From Ganoderma boninense (Eukaryota; Basidiomycota; Agaricomycetes; Polyporales; Polyporaceae): a stretch of DNA of 64,000 nt. Under the pieces are notes generated by a model that saw nothing but the letters and a program-made list of their open reading frames with translations, searched no databases and was not told the DNA's origin. The DNA lies in the NCBI GenBank assembly GCA_002900995.3, contig CM035306.1, positions 248,001 to 312,000 of the forward strand, in the 5' to 3' direction. Each line of letters begins with the position of its first letter. The first letter of the stretch is position 1. This document shows positions 43,357-55,839 of the stretch, one piece after another. A program made the translations under genes and the position numbers.

Positions 43357-45439
43357 GCCGCCTACACACGCGGACTCTGAGTGAGACGATCGTCCAGGCG
43401 ACGCGCCATAATCAAGTGAAACAATCATGTGCGACATTGTCGCGATTTAAACGAAGGGGCTCTATACTTTGCTCAACAGCCTTTGTTCCCGATATGTACT
43501 GTTTGAACAGAGGCAGCCACTTAGAGCAAGACATTCGTAGAGAAAGCGCCGTTTGCTTACCGACAAATACGTCTTCAGCATTTCTGAACAGCCCTGTCAT
43601 GATGAAAGTCAAGAAGCCTTCAACCTGGCGTGCTGGATGAGACCTGAGGTAGGGGAAGTGGCACAAGTACCCCGAGTCGGTCTCTGGCGCTCTGTGCTGG
43701 AGGTAACGAATAATGAGCCGCTTTAGCGTTAGGACTTAGCGTACACATGCCTTATTCGCTCTCATAAAGCCTACAGTTCCTCATCGTAACATATTGAAGA
43801 GCGCAGCGTTTTCTCTGGGAAGTCCCAATGCGCCTGATACAATGGCGAGTGGCGCTTCTTCCTTGTTAGAGACCTGGGGACTCACGTAGTAGTTCGCACC
43901 CCGGACTCGCACGAAAGATACATTCCGCGTCAATCTCCCAGCTGCCCTTCCCTTCATCAGCTCCCAGTTGAGCCATGAGCAGTGGCGGACCCCACACTAT
44001 CAGCCAGAACGATTGATCGTACCGCATGAGGCGAACCTCCACGTCGCGCGAGCCATCAGCCCCGTTCTCCCGGTCACCCTACGAGGGAGGGAAATAGGCC
44101 GCACAGTCCTTGAAGGGCGCAGAGAGCCCGTTAGCGTAGCCCAGCTTTCCCGACGTGAACGCGTCGGGGCCAGAATGGTTACCAGGCCCGCCACGCACAG
44201 ACCCTGCCAGCTCGGCCTTGCTAGTCCTATCTAGCGTAGAACTGGGCTCCTTCAGTCCGTCTCAGCGCGCTACAGTCTTCTGTCAGTGGGAAGGATAGTG
44301 GGTAGCGGCCGAGACGGCTGTCCGATCATCGTTGGACGAAGGCTCTGTTCACGAAGCCAGATCCTCTCAATACTGCGTCCACAGCCTGCGCGGTAGGCAA
44401 AGGACGCACCGTAGAGGACTACCCGGCGCACCAACTTCCTGAGCCGGATGTTGGATTGGAAAGTTGAAGGCACCTGGGCGAGGAACGTCGTCACCCTTAC
44501 GGTGCCGAGGCAAGCCTACCGGAACGGGTGATGTACTTGGTCCGTGCGGTCATCAGGCGCACTGGAGAATCGACGATCATGCTGAATGTGACCAAAGTCA
44601 TGACCGTCATTGTTGAGAGCACTGCTCTACCAATTAACCACATTGAGGGCTTTTATTCCAGCATTGCACGCCATGAGCGAGTCTGGTTTCGCTCTTAACG
44701 TTGGCAAGAGCCATGCCGGGCTGGAAGCTCGCTGTGCGGCGTGCATCAAATGCTGAATTGAAGGAAGACTGCTACTTATCTCATACCTCAATGTTCCTGG
44801 TCTGCTCCAAGTGGAGCCGTGCTTGAGATGGCAGTGGATCTGGCTATAAATGTGCCAACCGCCCTCGCCGTCAAAACTCCAGCCAAGGTACTGGTCGTCA
44901 TCAGTTCGGGTTCCGCTTTGAGCAGGAGAAGGGGCGGCGATGGATCGATACTTAGAAGGCCAATTCAGAGGGGCAGTGAGTAACTTGCTTCCCGTCGGCG
45001 GCGACAATGTTTGCATAGAAGAGGTCTGAACAAGGCGTCGACTCGCAGTCGAGGACCGCGCGGCGCAAGTCAAGGGGTGTCGGGCATGCAGTGTTGGGCC
45101 GACCCAGGCAAGACGCGTCGGGACTTTCCGGGGCTGTGTTCCGGCGGCACTCGCATCAGTTTCAACCTCCATCAACCCCTCACAGAGTCACGGGCCTCAC
45201 CGTTCTCTGCACCCCTCCACCATCCAAATCATCAACTTTCAACTCAATCCCAACTTAGCATCCTTCAGAGGCAAGTACAACGTCAACTTATGCAGCTTCG
45301 AGGCGAAGAGAAATAGACCTCTTCGAGTGTTCCACTCTGCAACTTGCTTGAGTATGGACGCAGCCTTGGCTTGGTGCAAATTTGTGCAAGCAAGATGTCA
45401 ACACAGTCCAGCATGCTCTCCCGGACTGGACCTTGACCG
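43357..45439. other. Intergenic, no supported gene
   Basis: Counterpart of 3660-5718. Open stretches at 43412-43666 and 44627-45175 (minus) have no recognisable domains. Nothing else identified. Confidence 0.5.
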
Positions 45440-45447
45440 TATAAATA
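45440..45447 (+). promoter_or_regulatory. TATA box of alpha-amylase copy 2
   Basis: TATAAATA, 191 nt upstream of the ATG at 45631. Confidence 0.55.
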
Positions 45448-45630
45448 TCCCATATGATCGATCCCCAATCTGCCTTCCGACCAGATGCTTGCAGCTTCAT
45501 GATTGACAGCTGCTACAGCCGAAACCCCGCCTCACCAGCTGTTCTTAAGTATTTTTCATCCGCTGGACACCCACCTCTCAGCCTTTCCTCCTTCTCTTCG
45601 TAACTTCATACTTCGCAACAGTCCTTACCC

Positions 45631-47612
45631 ATGCTTTCCTGGTCCAAGCTTTCTCTTTTTGTCGCTGTCGTCGCAGCCCTCTCCCCTTCCATCGAAGGCC
45701 ACCGCTCCCTCAAAGCCTGCTCACTTCGCAGCCATGCCCCCGCCAGTAGTAAGTCCGTAATCATCGAAATGTTCGAATGGAGTTGGGATAGCGTCGCGGC
45801 GGAGTGTACCAACTTCATCGGTCCCGCTGGATACGGATTCGTTCAGGGTACGTCCGCTTTGGCATGTTGCCGCCGCATCTTGTGACCCACAGGCACGTCA
45901 TTGCGCGGCAAAGTGAATCCGCCGCAGGAACATATCCAGGGCGACTCCTGGTGGACCGACTACCAGTCTGTCTCATACCAACTCACATCCAAGCACGGGA
46001 ACCGTGACCAATTCATGAACATGGTCAAGACGTGCCACACCGCGGGGGTGGGTGTCATCGTCGGTAAGTCGTGGTCGATTCTCCGTGCGCGACGTCACGA
46101 CTACAATGATCGACGATGACCACCCTCTTCACAGATACCATCTGGAACCACATGTCCGCCCTCGATTCAGGTACCGGCTATGCTGGGTCTTCGTTTACGA
46201 AGTACAACTATCCCGGAATATACCAAAACCAGGACTTCCATTCATGTCGGCATGGAATCAACAACTGGGACAACGCGACCGAGGTTCGGACGTGCGAGCT
46301 CGCTGGTTTGGCCGAGTAAGTGTCCCACCGCCCGCTAGATGTAGGTTATTCACAAGATAAATCACAGCCTCGCCACCGAGACGGAATATGTCCGCAGTCG
46401 GCTAGCAGAGTACGGAAACGACCTCCTCAGTCTCGATGTCGACGGCCTCCGGCTGGATGCTGCGAAGCGTCAGTCTCCATCCCATGCACTGTACACGGCC
46501 TCATCAATTGATTGGTTTTGCAGATATGACGGTCGTTGATGTCTCGAACATCCTATCGCGCCTCAACAAGAATGGCAAGAAGTTGTATATTACACAGGAG
46601 GTCGTGTTCGGTGCTGGCCAGCCCGTGACGCCGAACGAGTATACCAAGACGGGCAATGTGCAAGAGTACGTCGTGCTCTGAGCCGTCTCGCTGACGTTCA
46701 CTCATGCAATTCCAGGTTCCGGTTCACAACTGCGCTATATGACGCGTTCATGCACTCAAGTGCACTTTCTGGCCTCCAGCGCCTCGACAACCGAGGTATG
46801 TCGTTTCCATTACAGACTTCAAGGTGAGGTCGACTCTGACCGCAATCCGCAGGCTGGGTTCCCAGCAGCCACGCCAATGTTTTCGTAGCGAACCACGACA
46901 CCGAACGCGTGCGTATCCCCACCCTGCCTTGCCAAGCCACCCTACCTGATGCCCTGTGCGCTCGCAGAACGCCGGCAACCTGAACAGCAAGTCTCCAAAC
47001 AACATCTACACGCTCGCAAACATCTTCTCCCTCGCGCACCCATACGGCACTCCCACGGTCCTCTCGAGCTTCAGCTTCTCCAGCACGGATGCGGGCGCGC
47101 CCAACGGGGGCGCGGGCACATGCTCGGGCAGCGGCGGCGCGAATGGGTGGCTCTGCCAGCACCGTTGGCAGGCGATCGCAGGCATGGTCGGCTTCCACAA
47201 CACAGTTGGCGGCACTGAGTTGAATAGCTGGACCGCCCCCGCCTCACAGCGGATTGCGTTCGGCCGCGGTGGGTTCATCTCCTACTCGTCTATTGCAGGA
47301 GATAGAGACTGACTATGGACGGATGGGGCCCATCTGGCAGGCGCGCTTGGATTCGTCGCGATCAACAACGAAGACTCCGTGTGGAGAGTGACGTTCAAGA
47401 CGACGCTCCCGAACGGGTCGTACTGTGATGTAGTTGGCGGCAAGTTGTCGAATGGCAAGTGCACTGGCTCGACGTAGGTCGTTGTACGCTTGTCAACGGA
47501 GCGAGAACTGACACCATCGTGTCGCAGATTCAAGGTTTCCAGAGGCTCTTTCTCGGCGACTGTTCCCGCTCGTGGGGCGATCGCCATACACGTTGGGGCG
47601 AAACATGCTTGA
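45631..47612 (+). CDS. Secreted alpha-amylase, GH13 (copy 2)
   Basis: Exons 45631-45847, 45914-46063, 46135-46315, 46368-46468, 46524-46665, 46716-46795, 46853-46908, 46968-47268, 47341-47473, 47528-47612; 481 aa, every exon the same length as in copy 1 while intron lengths differ slightly. Catalytic D213, E242 and D306 conserved. Equal exon lengths with indels confined to introns indicate purifying selection on both copies, or that the copies are alleles. Confidence 0.93.
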
Positions 47613-47915
47613 TTTGAAGCTCGTGGGCGTCTCAGGTGCTCCCGTTGTGCCACAAGAAAAGGCATAGGTGGCCTCGGTCTGAGAGCATATTTGAGCGTTG
47701 CCGTTTCGAACTGAAATCGATCGCGTGAGCTGTTGACGCGATCCGTAATGGACATTGGGACTTTCTACTCGTTTTTCTTTCACGGACGTTATATATGTGC
47801 TACGCCTGAGGCTACTGTTGCTCTCATGTAATCCTCAAGGTACATGATAATGATGTTCTCTAGCGCTGCGTTTCGCGGAACTGCGGTGTAACACGTTTCC
47901 GGTGCACGCGACGGT

Positions 47916-48180
47916 ATGACAGGACTCCTCCAAGGTCGGATACGTTTCCACTCGGAGTTGCTCACACTCGGAGTTGCCTGCGTCCGGGTGTCCGCTGTGC
48001 ACAGCCTTGCGCTATGTGACCATCTGTGGGGAGGTACCTCGAGAGATTGGACCGAAGGACGTCCTACGAGCATGCGACGCTGCGACGTACCTGCAGCAGC
48101 AGGACGACCGTGACCTGCTCTGCCTTGAGCGACTCCGGGCGGTTGTGGGTGGGCCAGTTGTCTACAGGGATATCTTTTGA
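47916..48180 (+). pseudogene. Decayed ORF, family not recognised (copy 2)
   Basis: Counterpart of 8191-8628. Lacks the internal TAG of copy 1 but has an in-frame 183-bp deletion at AGGACG|ACCGTG and a frame change before the ALRYVTIC segment. It ends in the same LLCLERLRAVVGGPVVYRDIF. Confidence 0.4.
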
Positions 48181-48419
48181 AGGTAGTGGACTACAGGCGA
48201 GACACTTGATGCAGAGCCCCAAGCAACGTGGCTCTCTACATGTTGTATTAAAGTAGTGGAGAGAGTAGGCTTTACTGCGGTACATACTGTAAAGTGCACT
48301 TGCGTCTAGATATGCGTTAGGATAGAAAAGGCCGTGGGATAAGTACAGAATCACCGCTCAGAATGCTCTGAAACCAAGGCGAAGTGCTCGCAGCCGCTGG
48401 AATGTGTCCATCGCAATGC

Positions 48420-49548
48420 TCATGCGAGGACTCCCAGTACAAGAGCAGTAACAATCGACGATACCAAGTTCACCTGCTTGTGTTCAGCCGACGACAGGGC
48501 GTGATCAGGATGAAATCTGACCTGGTTATTCGTGAGCAAATCCAGCCCGCTGATCACCTTCACATCCGCTCTCGGATCAAGCGCACCAGCGTCCTCCGTC
48601 CAGATCCGCTTTGTTGCGTTCACGAAGCGAGTACGTTGCACCGTAGCGCCAAGAAGCGAATCGAGCTGTATGCCAAGATCACGGTTACTGAGCTTCGTAC
48701 AGACAGACAGACAGACGTCGGAAACCGTACCAGGGAGCCGAAACCGCCTGCGAACGCACCCCATAGCAGGAGCGGGAACAGGACGTCTTGCCACTGCACT
48801 CGGCACGCCGTGCTCTGAGCAACGAGTGTAACGGCAATTGTCAGTCCCATGAACAGCCCACCACCGACAGACGCAAGCGTGCCAGTGATGGACATTCCGC
48901 CGTTCGTTCCCGGAGGGACAGGTTTGAGGGTCGTGATCAGGATAGGTGGGGAGCGCGAGAGGATACCCAGCTCCGACGCTAGAGTGTCCCCTAGACAGCA
49001 TGCGAAATGCCTGTTCGCGAGATTTAAGAGAATGCAAGGAAGACCGTGGTTCGTATATGAAGAACAACTCACCCAAGCGTCACGAATATAAGAACCCGAC
49101 TCCACGAGGCGGCATGAGGCGGCGTAAGTGGACACCACCCCTCGGCATCGAACCGCACCTTATGCTGTCCAAGCCCCATGTCCCAATCCAAAGCCCTCAG
49201 TCCCTCCGCCACCCACGAGTGCGGTTCGTACAGCGCGCTCCACAGCAGTGCGGCGATCACGGCCGGGAGGGAGTTGCAGAAGACCTGGGCAGCGTTCCTG
49301 TATCCAGCAGCCTGGTGACCCTCCTCCAGCTGCTGCTTGAGTGCTTTGCCGACCTTCGTCGCGCGCGACCCGGTCAGGTAGAACACAATGAGGGAGACTC
49401 CGAAGGTGTAAAGTCCTACAGACATCATGGTGTACCCAACGGCGAAGGCGGCGGCAGCTCCAGACGGTGACAGGGAGCGTTTGCTTAGACCATGGAAAGC
49501 AAGGAGAGATGCAAGGCAGAAAGCGAGATCGGGAGTTGGTATTGGCAT
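48420..49548 (-). CDS. DUF92/TMEM19-like integral membrane protein (copy 2)
   Basis: Exons 49548-49073, 49010-48731, 48665-48522, 48473-48420; 317 aa. Same DUF92 landmarks as copy 1 (SLSPSGAAAAF, GSRATKVGK, CCLGDTLASELG, GGFGSLLDSLLGAT, NNQVN). The AAGCAG tandem acceptor before the last exon is conserved. Its 5' end faces an intergenic region upstream of the sedolisin gene. Confidence 0.85.
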
Positions 49549-50516
49549 GGTGTAGGCTGGTGTAGGTCGTGTACGTCGGCGACAGCTATGGCCTCACGAT
49601 GAGGACGAGGTTGAGCGATACCTAATGCCGCCACCGTTGTGCACGATGACGGCGCGCGTCAGAGTCGCTGAGCGCTTGAGCGCCTGCACGGGTCCCCCAA
49701 CGAACACATTCTTACCCTGTCAGCCTTGTCTTCAGCTTTCCTCCTCCGAGCTTACTGTGTGCGCGTTTCTCAGCTGCATCTCTCTCTCACTGTTCAAAAT
49801 GCCGCTGAGACCTTCACTTACGTCCCGGATACACCGTCTCACCTCCGGCTGGGTCCTCATATTTGTTGGCCCACGAGTACGTCAGTTCAGTTCAGGTATC
49901 GGAATGACACAATTCATGGTGTAACTCATCCAATCAAGAAGATCCTCGTATCTGCAAGTGATATTTCTGTTGAAGATGTATGTGTTTTTTGCCCGAAGGC
50001 TCGACCAGTTGTGCTGCTGATTGACTCCTGCTGCTTCCTGCATGACGTCTCAGGACTGTTCAGCACCGCTCACCGGATAACAGATGGACGGGATCACTAC
50101 ACAATCGTCACGCAACCCGTTGGCCTTTGTGGCTCTGAAGCGTGAGTAATGTTATGACAACCGCCTGAGCTTCAAGGAAAGTCACCACTGGGACGTCTGG
50201 ACAAGCCCGAAGGGGCTCACGTACCCTGCCTGCCACATGGAGATCACCTTTTTCATCCCCCACATCACACACTTCTTCACTTCATTTTCGGCCATCCGTC
50301 TCCTTTCCCTCCGTTGTGAGAATACAACAGGCTGCTTCGACCACTACACCTTGATTAGGGGAACTTTGAGCAAGTAGTAACCCATTGGGATTACATTCTG
50401 CGACCATCACGCCCACTGGACGCGCCGTATACTTCTTTCATCGGCTGTACTCTTTTTGCGTGTGGATTAGGAGTCCGGTTATGAAGGCCTGGGGAGCTTA
50501 TTTGACGAGGCCTAGG
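49549..50516. other. Divergent intergenic region, no supported gene
   Basis: About 1 kb between the DUF92 and sedolisin starts. An open stretch at 49726-50145 (139 aa) is partly shared with copy 1, where it is frameshifted; no domain recognised. Confidence 0.4.
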
Positions 50517-50523
50517 TATAAAG
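50517..50523 (+). promoter_or_regulatory. TATA box of sedolisin copy 2
   Basis: TATAAAG, 86 nt upstream of the ATG at 50603. Confidence 0.5.
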
Positions 50524-50602
50524 CAGTCAATGCGTTCTCCTGGTGCTTTCAAGATATTCCGCTCTCCTCACCATCCCTCAGCCAGCACGTCCTTGAGTCG
50601 CC

Positions 50603-52485
50603 ATGGTTGCTTCCGGCTTGCTCCTTGCCTCCCTGGTATCCCTTGCCTTAGGCAAGCCCTCCACGCGTAATCTCAAGCTTCATGAGACTCTCCAGGGCGC
50701 TCCCAATGGTTTCTCCCTCACCGGTTCCGCCGACCCCGACCAGACGCTCAAGTTGCGTCTCGCACTCGTACAGGGTAACGTCTCTGAGCTGGAGCGCAAG
50801 CTTTACGACGTCAGCATGCCGTCAAGCTTGAACTACGGCAAGCATCTCTCGAAGTCTGAGGTATGCAGTTCCCCAGATTGGAAGGCTCTAACGTTGGTCT
50901 AACTCGCTTGCATTGTTCATAGGCACACCAGCTCGTTGCTCCAGCGCAGGAGAGCATTGACGCTGTGAACGCGTGGTTGAAGGAGAACGGGATCACTGCC
51001 AAGTCGACCACAACCACGGGCGGTTGGCTTTCGTTCGAGGTCCCAGTCAGCAAGGCCAACGAACTCTTCGACGCCGACTTTTCCGTTTTCAAGCATGAAG
51101 CCACCGGCATCGAGGCCGTCCGTACGCTTTCATACTCGATCCCCGCCGAACTCCACGGCCACCTCGACCTCGTCCACCCGACGGTGACGTTCCCGAACCC
51201 AAACGGTCGTCTCCCGGCCTTCCAAGCACCAGTCCGGAGCACCGATGATCTTGAGAACTTCAACGCTGGAGCCGTCCCGTCGTCCTGCTCAAGGACCATC
51301 ACTCCGGCCTGCCTGCAGGCTCTCTACAACATCCCGTCTGACGCCGCTACGCAGTCGTCGAATAAGCTCGCCGTCACCGGATACATTGAACAGTACGCCA
51401 ATGATGGTGATCTTGCGGTACGCTTGCTCCCATTGCATCCAATATCGGCAGCTCCAGCTCGATACTGATCGATTTATCTACTTTTAGGTCTTCTTGAAGG
51501 AGTATCGTGCCGACATGTCATCGAACACGACCTTCACTCTTCAGACACTCGACGGCGGCTCTAACTCTCAAATTGACGAACCTGGTATCGAGGCCAACCT
51601 CGATATCCAGTACACCGTCGGCATTGCGACTGGCGTTCCGACGGTCTTCATCTCCGTCGGTGACCGGTATGAAGACGGTGACCTAGAAGGTTTCCTCGAC
51701 GTCACCAACTTCCTCCTCGATGAAGACACTCCTCCTTATGTTTTGACGACCTCCTACGGCCAGGATGAGCACACGATTTCGCGGAAGCTCGCGCAGTACG
51801 TCATTGTACCCGGCTCCCATAAACATCCGCTGACTCATCGAACCGTAGGAACCTCTGCAACGCATATGCCCAGCTTGGCACTCGTGGTGTTTCCATCCTC
51901 TTTGCCTCCGGCGACGGCGGTGTCGCCGGCTCGCGCTCCAGCACCTGCAACAAGTTCGTTCCGACCTTCCCCTCCGGCTGCCCCTACATGACGTCCGTCG
52001 GCGCGACTCAAGGCGTCCCCGAGACTGCGGCGGACTTCTCTTCCGGTGGCTTCTCAAACTACTTCAGCGCCCCCGACTACCAGAGCTCCGCCATCAGTGG
52101 CTATCTCTCCGCGCTCGGCAATACGAACAACGGCAAGTTCAACACCACCGGCCGCGGCTTCCCCGACGTCTCCACACAGGGCGTCAACTTCGAGATCATG
52201 GCGGAGCGCACGGTCGAGGGTGTCTCAGGCACGTCCGCCGCGTCGCCGACGTTCGCCGCCATTGTTGCGCTCCTGAACGACAAGCTCATTGCGGCGGGGA
52301 AGAGTCCCCTTGGGTTCCTCAATCCCTTCCTCTACTCGACTGGCGCGTCCGCGCTCAACGATATTACGTCCGGCTCGAACCCAGGCTGCCGCACGAACGG
52401 CTTCCCAGCGAAGGAGGGCTGGGACCCGGTCACTGGTCTCGGTACGCCCGACTTCCAGAAGCTGGCGGCTGCTGCCGGCCTGTAA
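50603..52485 (+). CDS. Secreted sedolisin-type serine-carboxyl peptidase (S53)
   Basis: Acid protease or tripeptidyl-peptidase of family S53, secreted. Exons 50603-50860, 50923-51417, 51488-51795, 51849-52485; 565 aa. Signal peptide about residues 1-17 (MVASGLLLASLVSLALG), then a pro-domain (pro-kumamolisin type) to about residue 195. The catalytic set is complete: E286 and D290 in GIEANLDIQY, oxyanion D376 in ASGDGG, nucleophile S483 in SGTSAASPTF. The Ca-site region near the end (ALNDITSGSN, GWDPVTGLGTP) is present. The complete frame here shows what copy 1 (11240-12405) should encode. Confidence 0.94.
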
Positions 52486-52800
52486 CGTTCTGTTATCGGC
52501 CTGGAGCATTGTACATAACTTATTCTGTTGTTGAAACGGATACCTTCGTGCTCTCGTCCAACACAATTTCTTCCACTCCTCGTTACATTTATCTTCTCCG
52601 AGCGCTGTCCCCCCGACTCTGGCGGCTAGACAGGTTCGTTTGGCAGCCCGAGCCTGGAGCGATCTCAGTTACGATTACGTTGAATGGATGGGGCCTACAA
52701 AGAACCGGCCAGGATATCAATCTAAGTGCGAAGGATTCGTCATACAGAGAGCAAGGTACAACGACGATGTGGTTATGCAGCCTGGAGTCGATCCGCTAAT

Positions 52801-55090
52801 TCACAAACTCTTCATCCGGAGCAACAACTCGGTCTTCCTGCTGTCCAGTCCCATGGTGGGGAAGGAGACCGGGCCCACGTTCCACACGATCTCCCCATCA
52901 GTCAACCCAAACGAGAAGTTCATGAGCATGACGGAGAGGATGACCTCTAAGACAAGAAGGCTCAGTGTCAGTGTGAGATTCGGCACATGGCTTCCTACAG
53001 AGAGAACTTACTCATCTCCAGCTGCGCGAACTTGAACCCACTGTCCGAAAAGTCCGCCGTCAACGGGTTTTCGGAGGCGTTATGTACCGGAATAGAACCA
53101 CTCACATGCATGCCCGCGGCCCGCCGAGGAAGGACAGTCTGTCCGGGAGCGATGCCCGAAGGTGAGCGCCGACAGACCGGTGCATAATCACCGAGAAGAC
53201 TCACATGGTAGAGTAGATGCTCGGGATACGAGCCTCGTCCAGAACGCGAGGAAGAGGCTCGAGCCATCGTTCCGGTTTCCATTCATAGGCATCGTCGCCC
53301 CAAAACGCTTTGTTGTCGTTGCTCGCCTGGATGTGCACGATAACGTATGTTCCTCGCGGAACGAGCACGTCATGCATGAGAGTGCCGTCCTTGCCACGGA
53401 TCGGCGCCGAAAAGGGGAGGACGATGTCCTTGGTGGCCCTGTCTCTCTGCTTTCAGAGCGAGTCGCGGAACGAGGGTCAGTGGGCTCACCGGCGAGGGAT
53501 GATCTGGGCAGCTGGATAGAGCCGCAACGTCTCCCGGCAGACCGCCTCAAGGTATGGCAGCTTGTTTAGAGCCTCGTAATTAATGGTCTCTCCACCGTTG
53601 TGTGCTTCAACAATCTCGGTCCGCAGTTTGTCCTGCACGGCGGGATGTTCGGCTAGGAGCTGGAATATTCGCGTAAGCATGTTCGATGTCGTGTCCATAC
53701 CGGCGAGAATCAAAATGCTATGCGTGTCTCTGTCAGCCCCAAGGACAAGGTTCGTAACAAAGTTAAGTACTTACGACGTTTGGGCGACAATCTCTTCGTC
53801 GGTGAGCTTGTCTGCGTCCGATGCTGCCATGTTGTATTTGACTGTTTGGCCACGAAAGCGCAGTCTGCGTCATGAATTAAGGGTGAAAAACGTGAAACTT
53901 ACGAAGGATGCTCATGATGTCCTTTCCCCCAAAATCTTCATGCATACCGCCCCCGCTGTGCCCGGAAAAAGCAGCCTTCTTCTCAGCAATAATCTCCTTC
54001 GAACGGCGCTCCATGATACCGGAAATGTTCATCAGCCGGCGTGGTCCTACAAAGGGGAGGAACCGCAGAACGGCTCTGATCTGGTCAATAGATGCCAAAT
54101 ATGAAAGCGCCACAATGATCCCGTTCAGCATGGGCAGCTCAGATATTGTGGGACTGGGAAAGTGGAGTCAGCGGCTAGAAACAGAAGTGCCAGCGGCAAC
54201 GGCCTCGAGCTGACGCACAACAAAGTTTTGAGCGCATTGCCATAGGCATCGGCTGACTCTTCAGCAAAGTTGTCGAACGAGTACCCGAGACCTGCCTGCC
54301 CGAGGAACTCGAGGGTCGTGCGCGAAATCCATCCGTTGACATCGACGACTTGAGATTCATTGCCGATGCGGCTTCGGATGGCCCTACAAACCTACATGTG
54401 GAAGTATCAGTAGTATACGGCGGCAAAGTGGGGTCGATGAGCAGTCGTCATCTAACCTTGTGCGAGATCTCGTAAAACAGGTCAGTCATCTCCCGCAAAT
54501 GGGGAACGGAGAAGACAGGATTGAGGAGCTTGCGCTGGCGCCTGTGTTGAGCACCTTCAGTGGTTAGAAGCCCGGGACCCAGAAGCGTATGCATGAAGCT
54601 ACGTTATGCCGTCGTTAATCAGCATTTCCGAGAGCGATTGTAGATGGGGCATAATTACTCTGATGGAGAAACCCTTCTGCGGAAGCTAGCCTCCTCTTTC
54701 ACGATGACATTGTGTAGAGCTTTCGGGTCGTGAACTAGCAGTATCTTCGTCTGTCCGTACGTTGTGAATGTCTGATAAACACGTCATTCGGAGGTGAAAT
54801 CACGTACACCTATAGGGCCATGCAGAACGGAGACTGGACCATAAGTTTCGGCATGACGCCTTCGGTACTCCCAACTCTGGCGGGCTGTGAGTTGTGGTAG
54901 ATTCCCTACGAGCCAAGCTGAGTTCAAAGGATTGCGAGTTAATGTTCCAGCACACACCTTTGAAGAACGAAGGTGACGGAGGGCCGGGAAGGTTATCCAA
55001 GGGAGAACGAAACTTGCGACGAAGGAAGAGTCTCCATGCGCCATATATGAGGGCCACAACCCAGCCCGCAACTGGAAGCGATAGATCCAT
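52801..55090 (-). CDS. Cytochrome P450 monooxygenase
   Basis: 12 exons: 55090-54958, 54905-54808, 54771-54659, 54598-54457, 54391-54222, 54153-53903, 53841-53775, 53717-53490, 53444-53205, 53138-53106, 53040-53012, 52946-52801; 549 aa. N-terminal membrane anchor (MDLSLPVAGWVVALIYG), proline hinge NLPGPPSPS, I-helix AGMDTTS (330-336), ExxR E387-R390, WKPERW, and heme loop FLGGPRACIG with axial Cys491. The heme loop is cut by introns: it sits on a 33-nt exon followed by a 29-nt exon. The acceptor before exon 9 (GCAGAG) and that before exon 7 are the least certain. Substrate unknown. Convergent with the sedolisin gene. Confidence 0.9.
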
Positions 55091-55146
55091 TGGTGAGTAA
55101 CTGCCAGGAGGAGCTTCTAGCGGAGACGGACCGGGATGAGCTACGG

Positions 55147-55154
55147 TTATATAT
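55147..55154 (-). promoter_or_regulatory. TATA box of the P450 gene
   Basis: ATATATAA on the minus strand, about 60 nt upstream of the ATG at 55090. Confidence 0.45.
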
Positions 55155-55449
55155 GTATTATAAAGTATGACTGGCAAGGCCGCGTAATGGTACTTACATG
55201 AAACATACTGTAACTATCGCACACCGCGCATGCCGGCACTCGTTGACTGAGGCTTATTACGAAGGCTGCTCAAAATAACTGAAGGTTAGCATAACGCCGA
55301 CATGTCGGCGTCGAAAACAGGCGCAAGAGCGGCGAGTGTATACCATTGCAAGTGTCTCACCTACTGCTAGACAGCACCATTAAAGCTATTGGTTATGAAG
55401 GTGGAATCTCCGTGTACGGGATCTGTGCTGGATAGTCAGTCCTCAGTCC

Positions 55450-55839
55450 TCAGTCGCCAGTAGACCGTCCCAGCCACTTGGAGTTCGGCATAACAGGTTC
55501 GGTAGGATCCAGAGGATCTTGCTGGTTGATTCGCCGTTGTCTTCGTTTGTAATTACTTCTCATAGGCTTTATGTCGCGGGTCATGATAGCCGCAACATCC
55601 TTATCGGGATGAATTCGTCGATGGGGGAAAAAGACAAGAAGTTGAAGGCCTGCAACATCGAGAGCGAACTTACGTGCCATGCATAAGCGCGGAGATTGAA
55701 AACGCAATACGGTCTTATTTGACTGACTATAGGTCATGTATTTAATATAATATAAGCGCCGATTTCGGAAATTGAACTTTGATTTACTGAGAGTCGAGTG
55801 CTTCTGCCTTGCACTTCCTCTTCTGCATCCCCCATGCAT
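55450..55839 (-). CDS. Hypothetical small protein, weakly supported
   Basis: Open frame of 129 codons, basic, with a short hydrophobic stretch (LDVAGLQLLVFF). No domain, homologue or clear start context recognised. It may be a chance ORF in the P450 upstream region. Confidence 0.2.
   Translation of the reverse strand: MHGGCRRGSARQKHSTLSKSKFNFRNRRLYYIKYMTYSQSNKTVLRFQSPRLCMARKFALDVAGLQLLVFFPHRRIHPDKDVAAIMTRDIKPMRSNYKRRQRRINQQDPLDPTEPVMPNSKWLGRSTGD

Larger units (their letters stand above)
39711..51767. repeat. 12-kb segmental duplication, copy 2
   Basis: Counterpart of 1-12405, in the same orientation and gene order. In this copy all genes except the decayed ORF have consistent frames and splice sites. 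Beyond 51767 copy 2 continues into the rest of the sedolisin gene, while copy 1 is cut by the N gap, so the true duplication end is unseen. Confidence 0.95.

Noticed and set aside
12506..55090. Secondary-metabolite gene cluster (AKRs, dioxygenases, P450)
   Set aside because: No polyketide synthase, NRPS, terpene synthase, transporter or cluster regulator is present; the redox genes are better explained by tandem family expansion.
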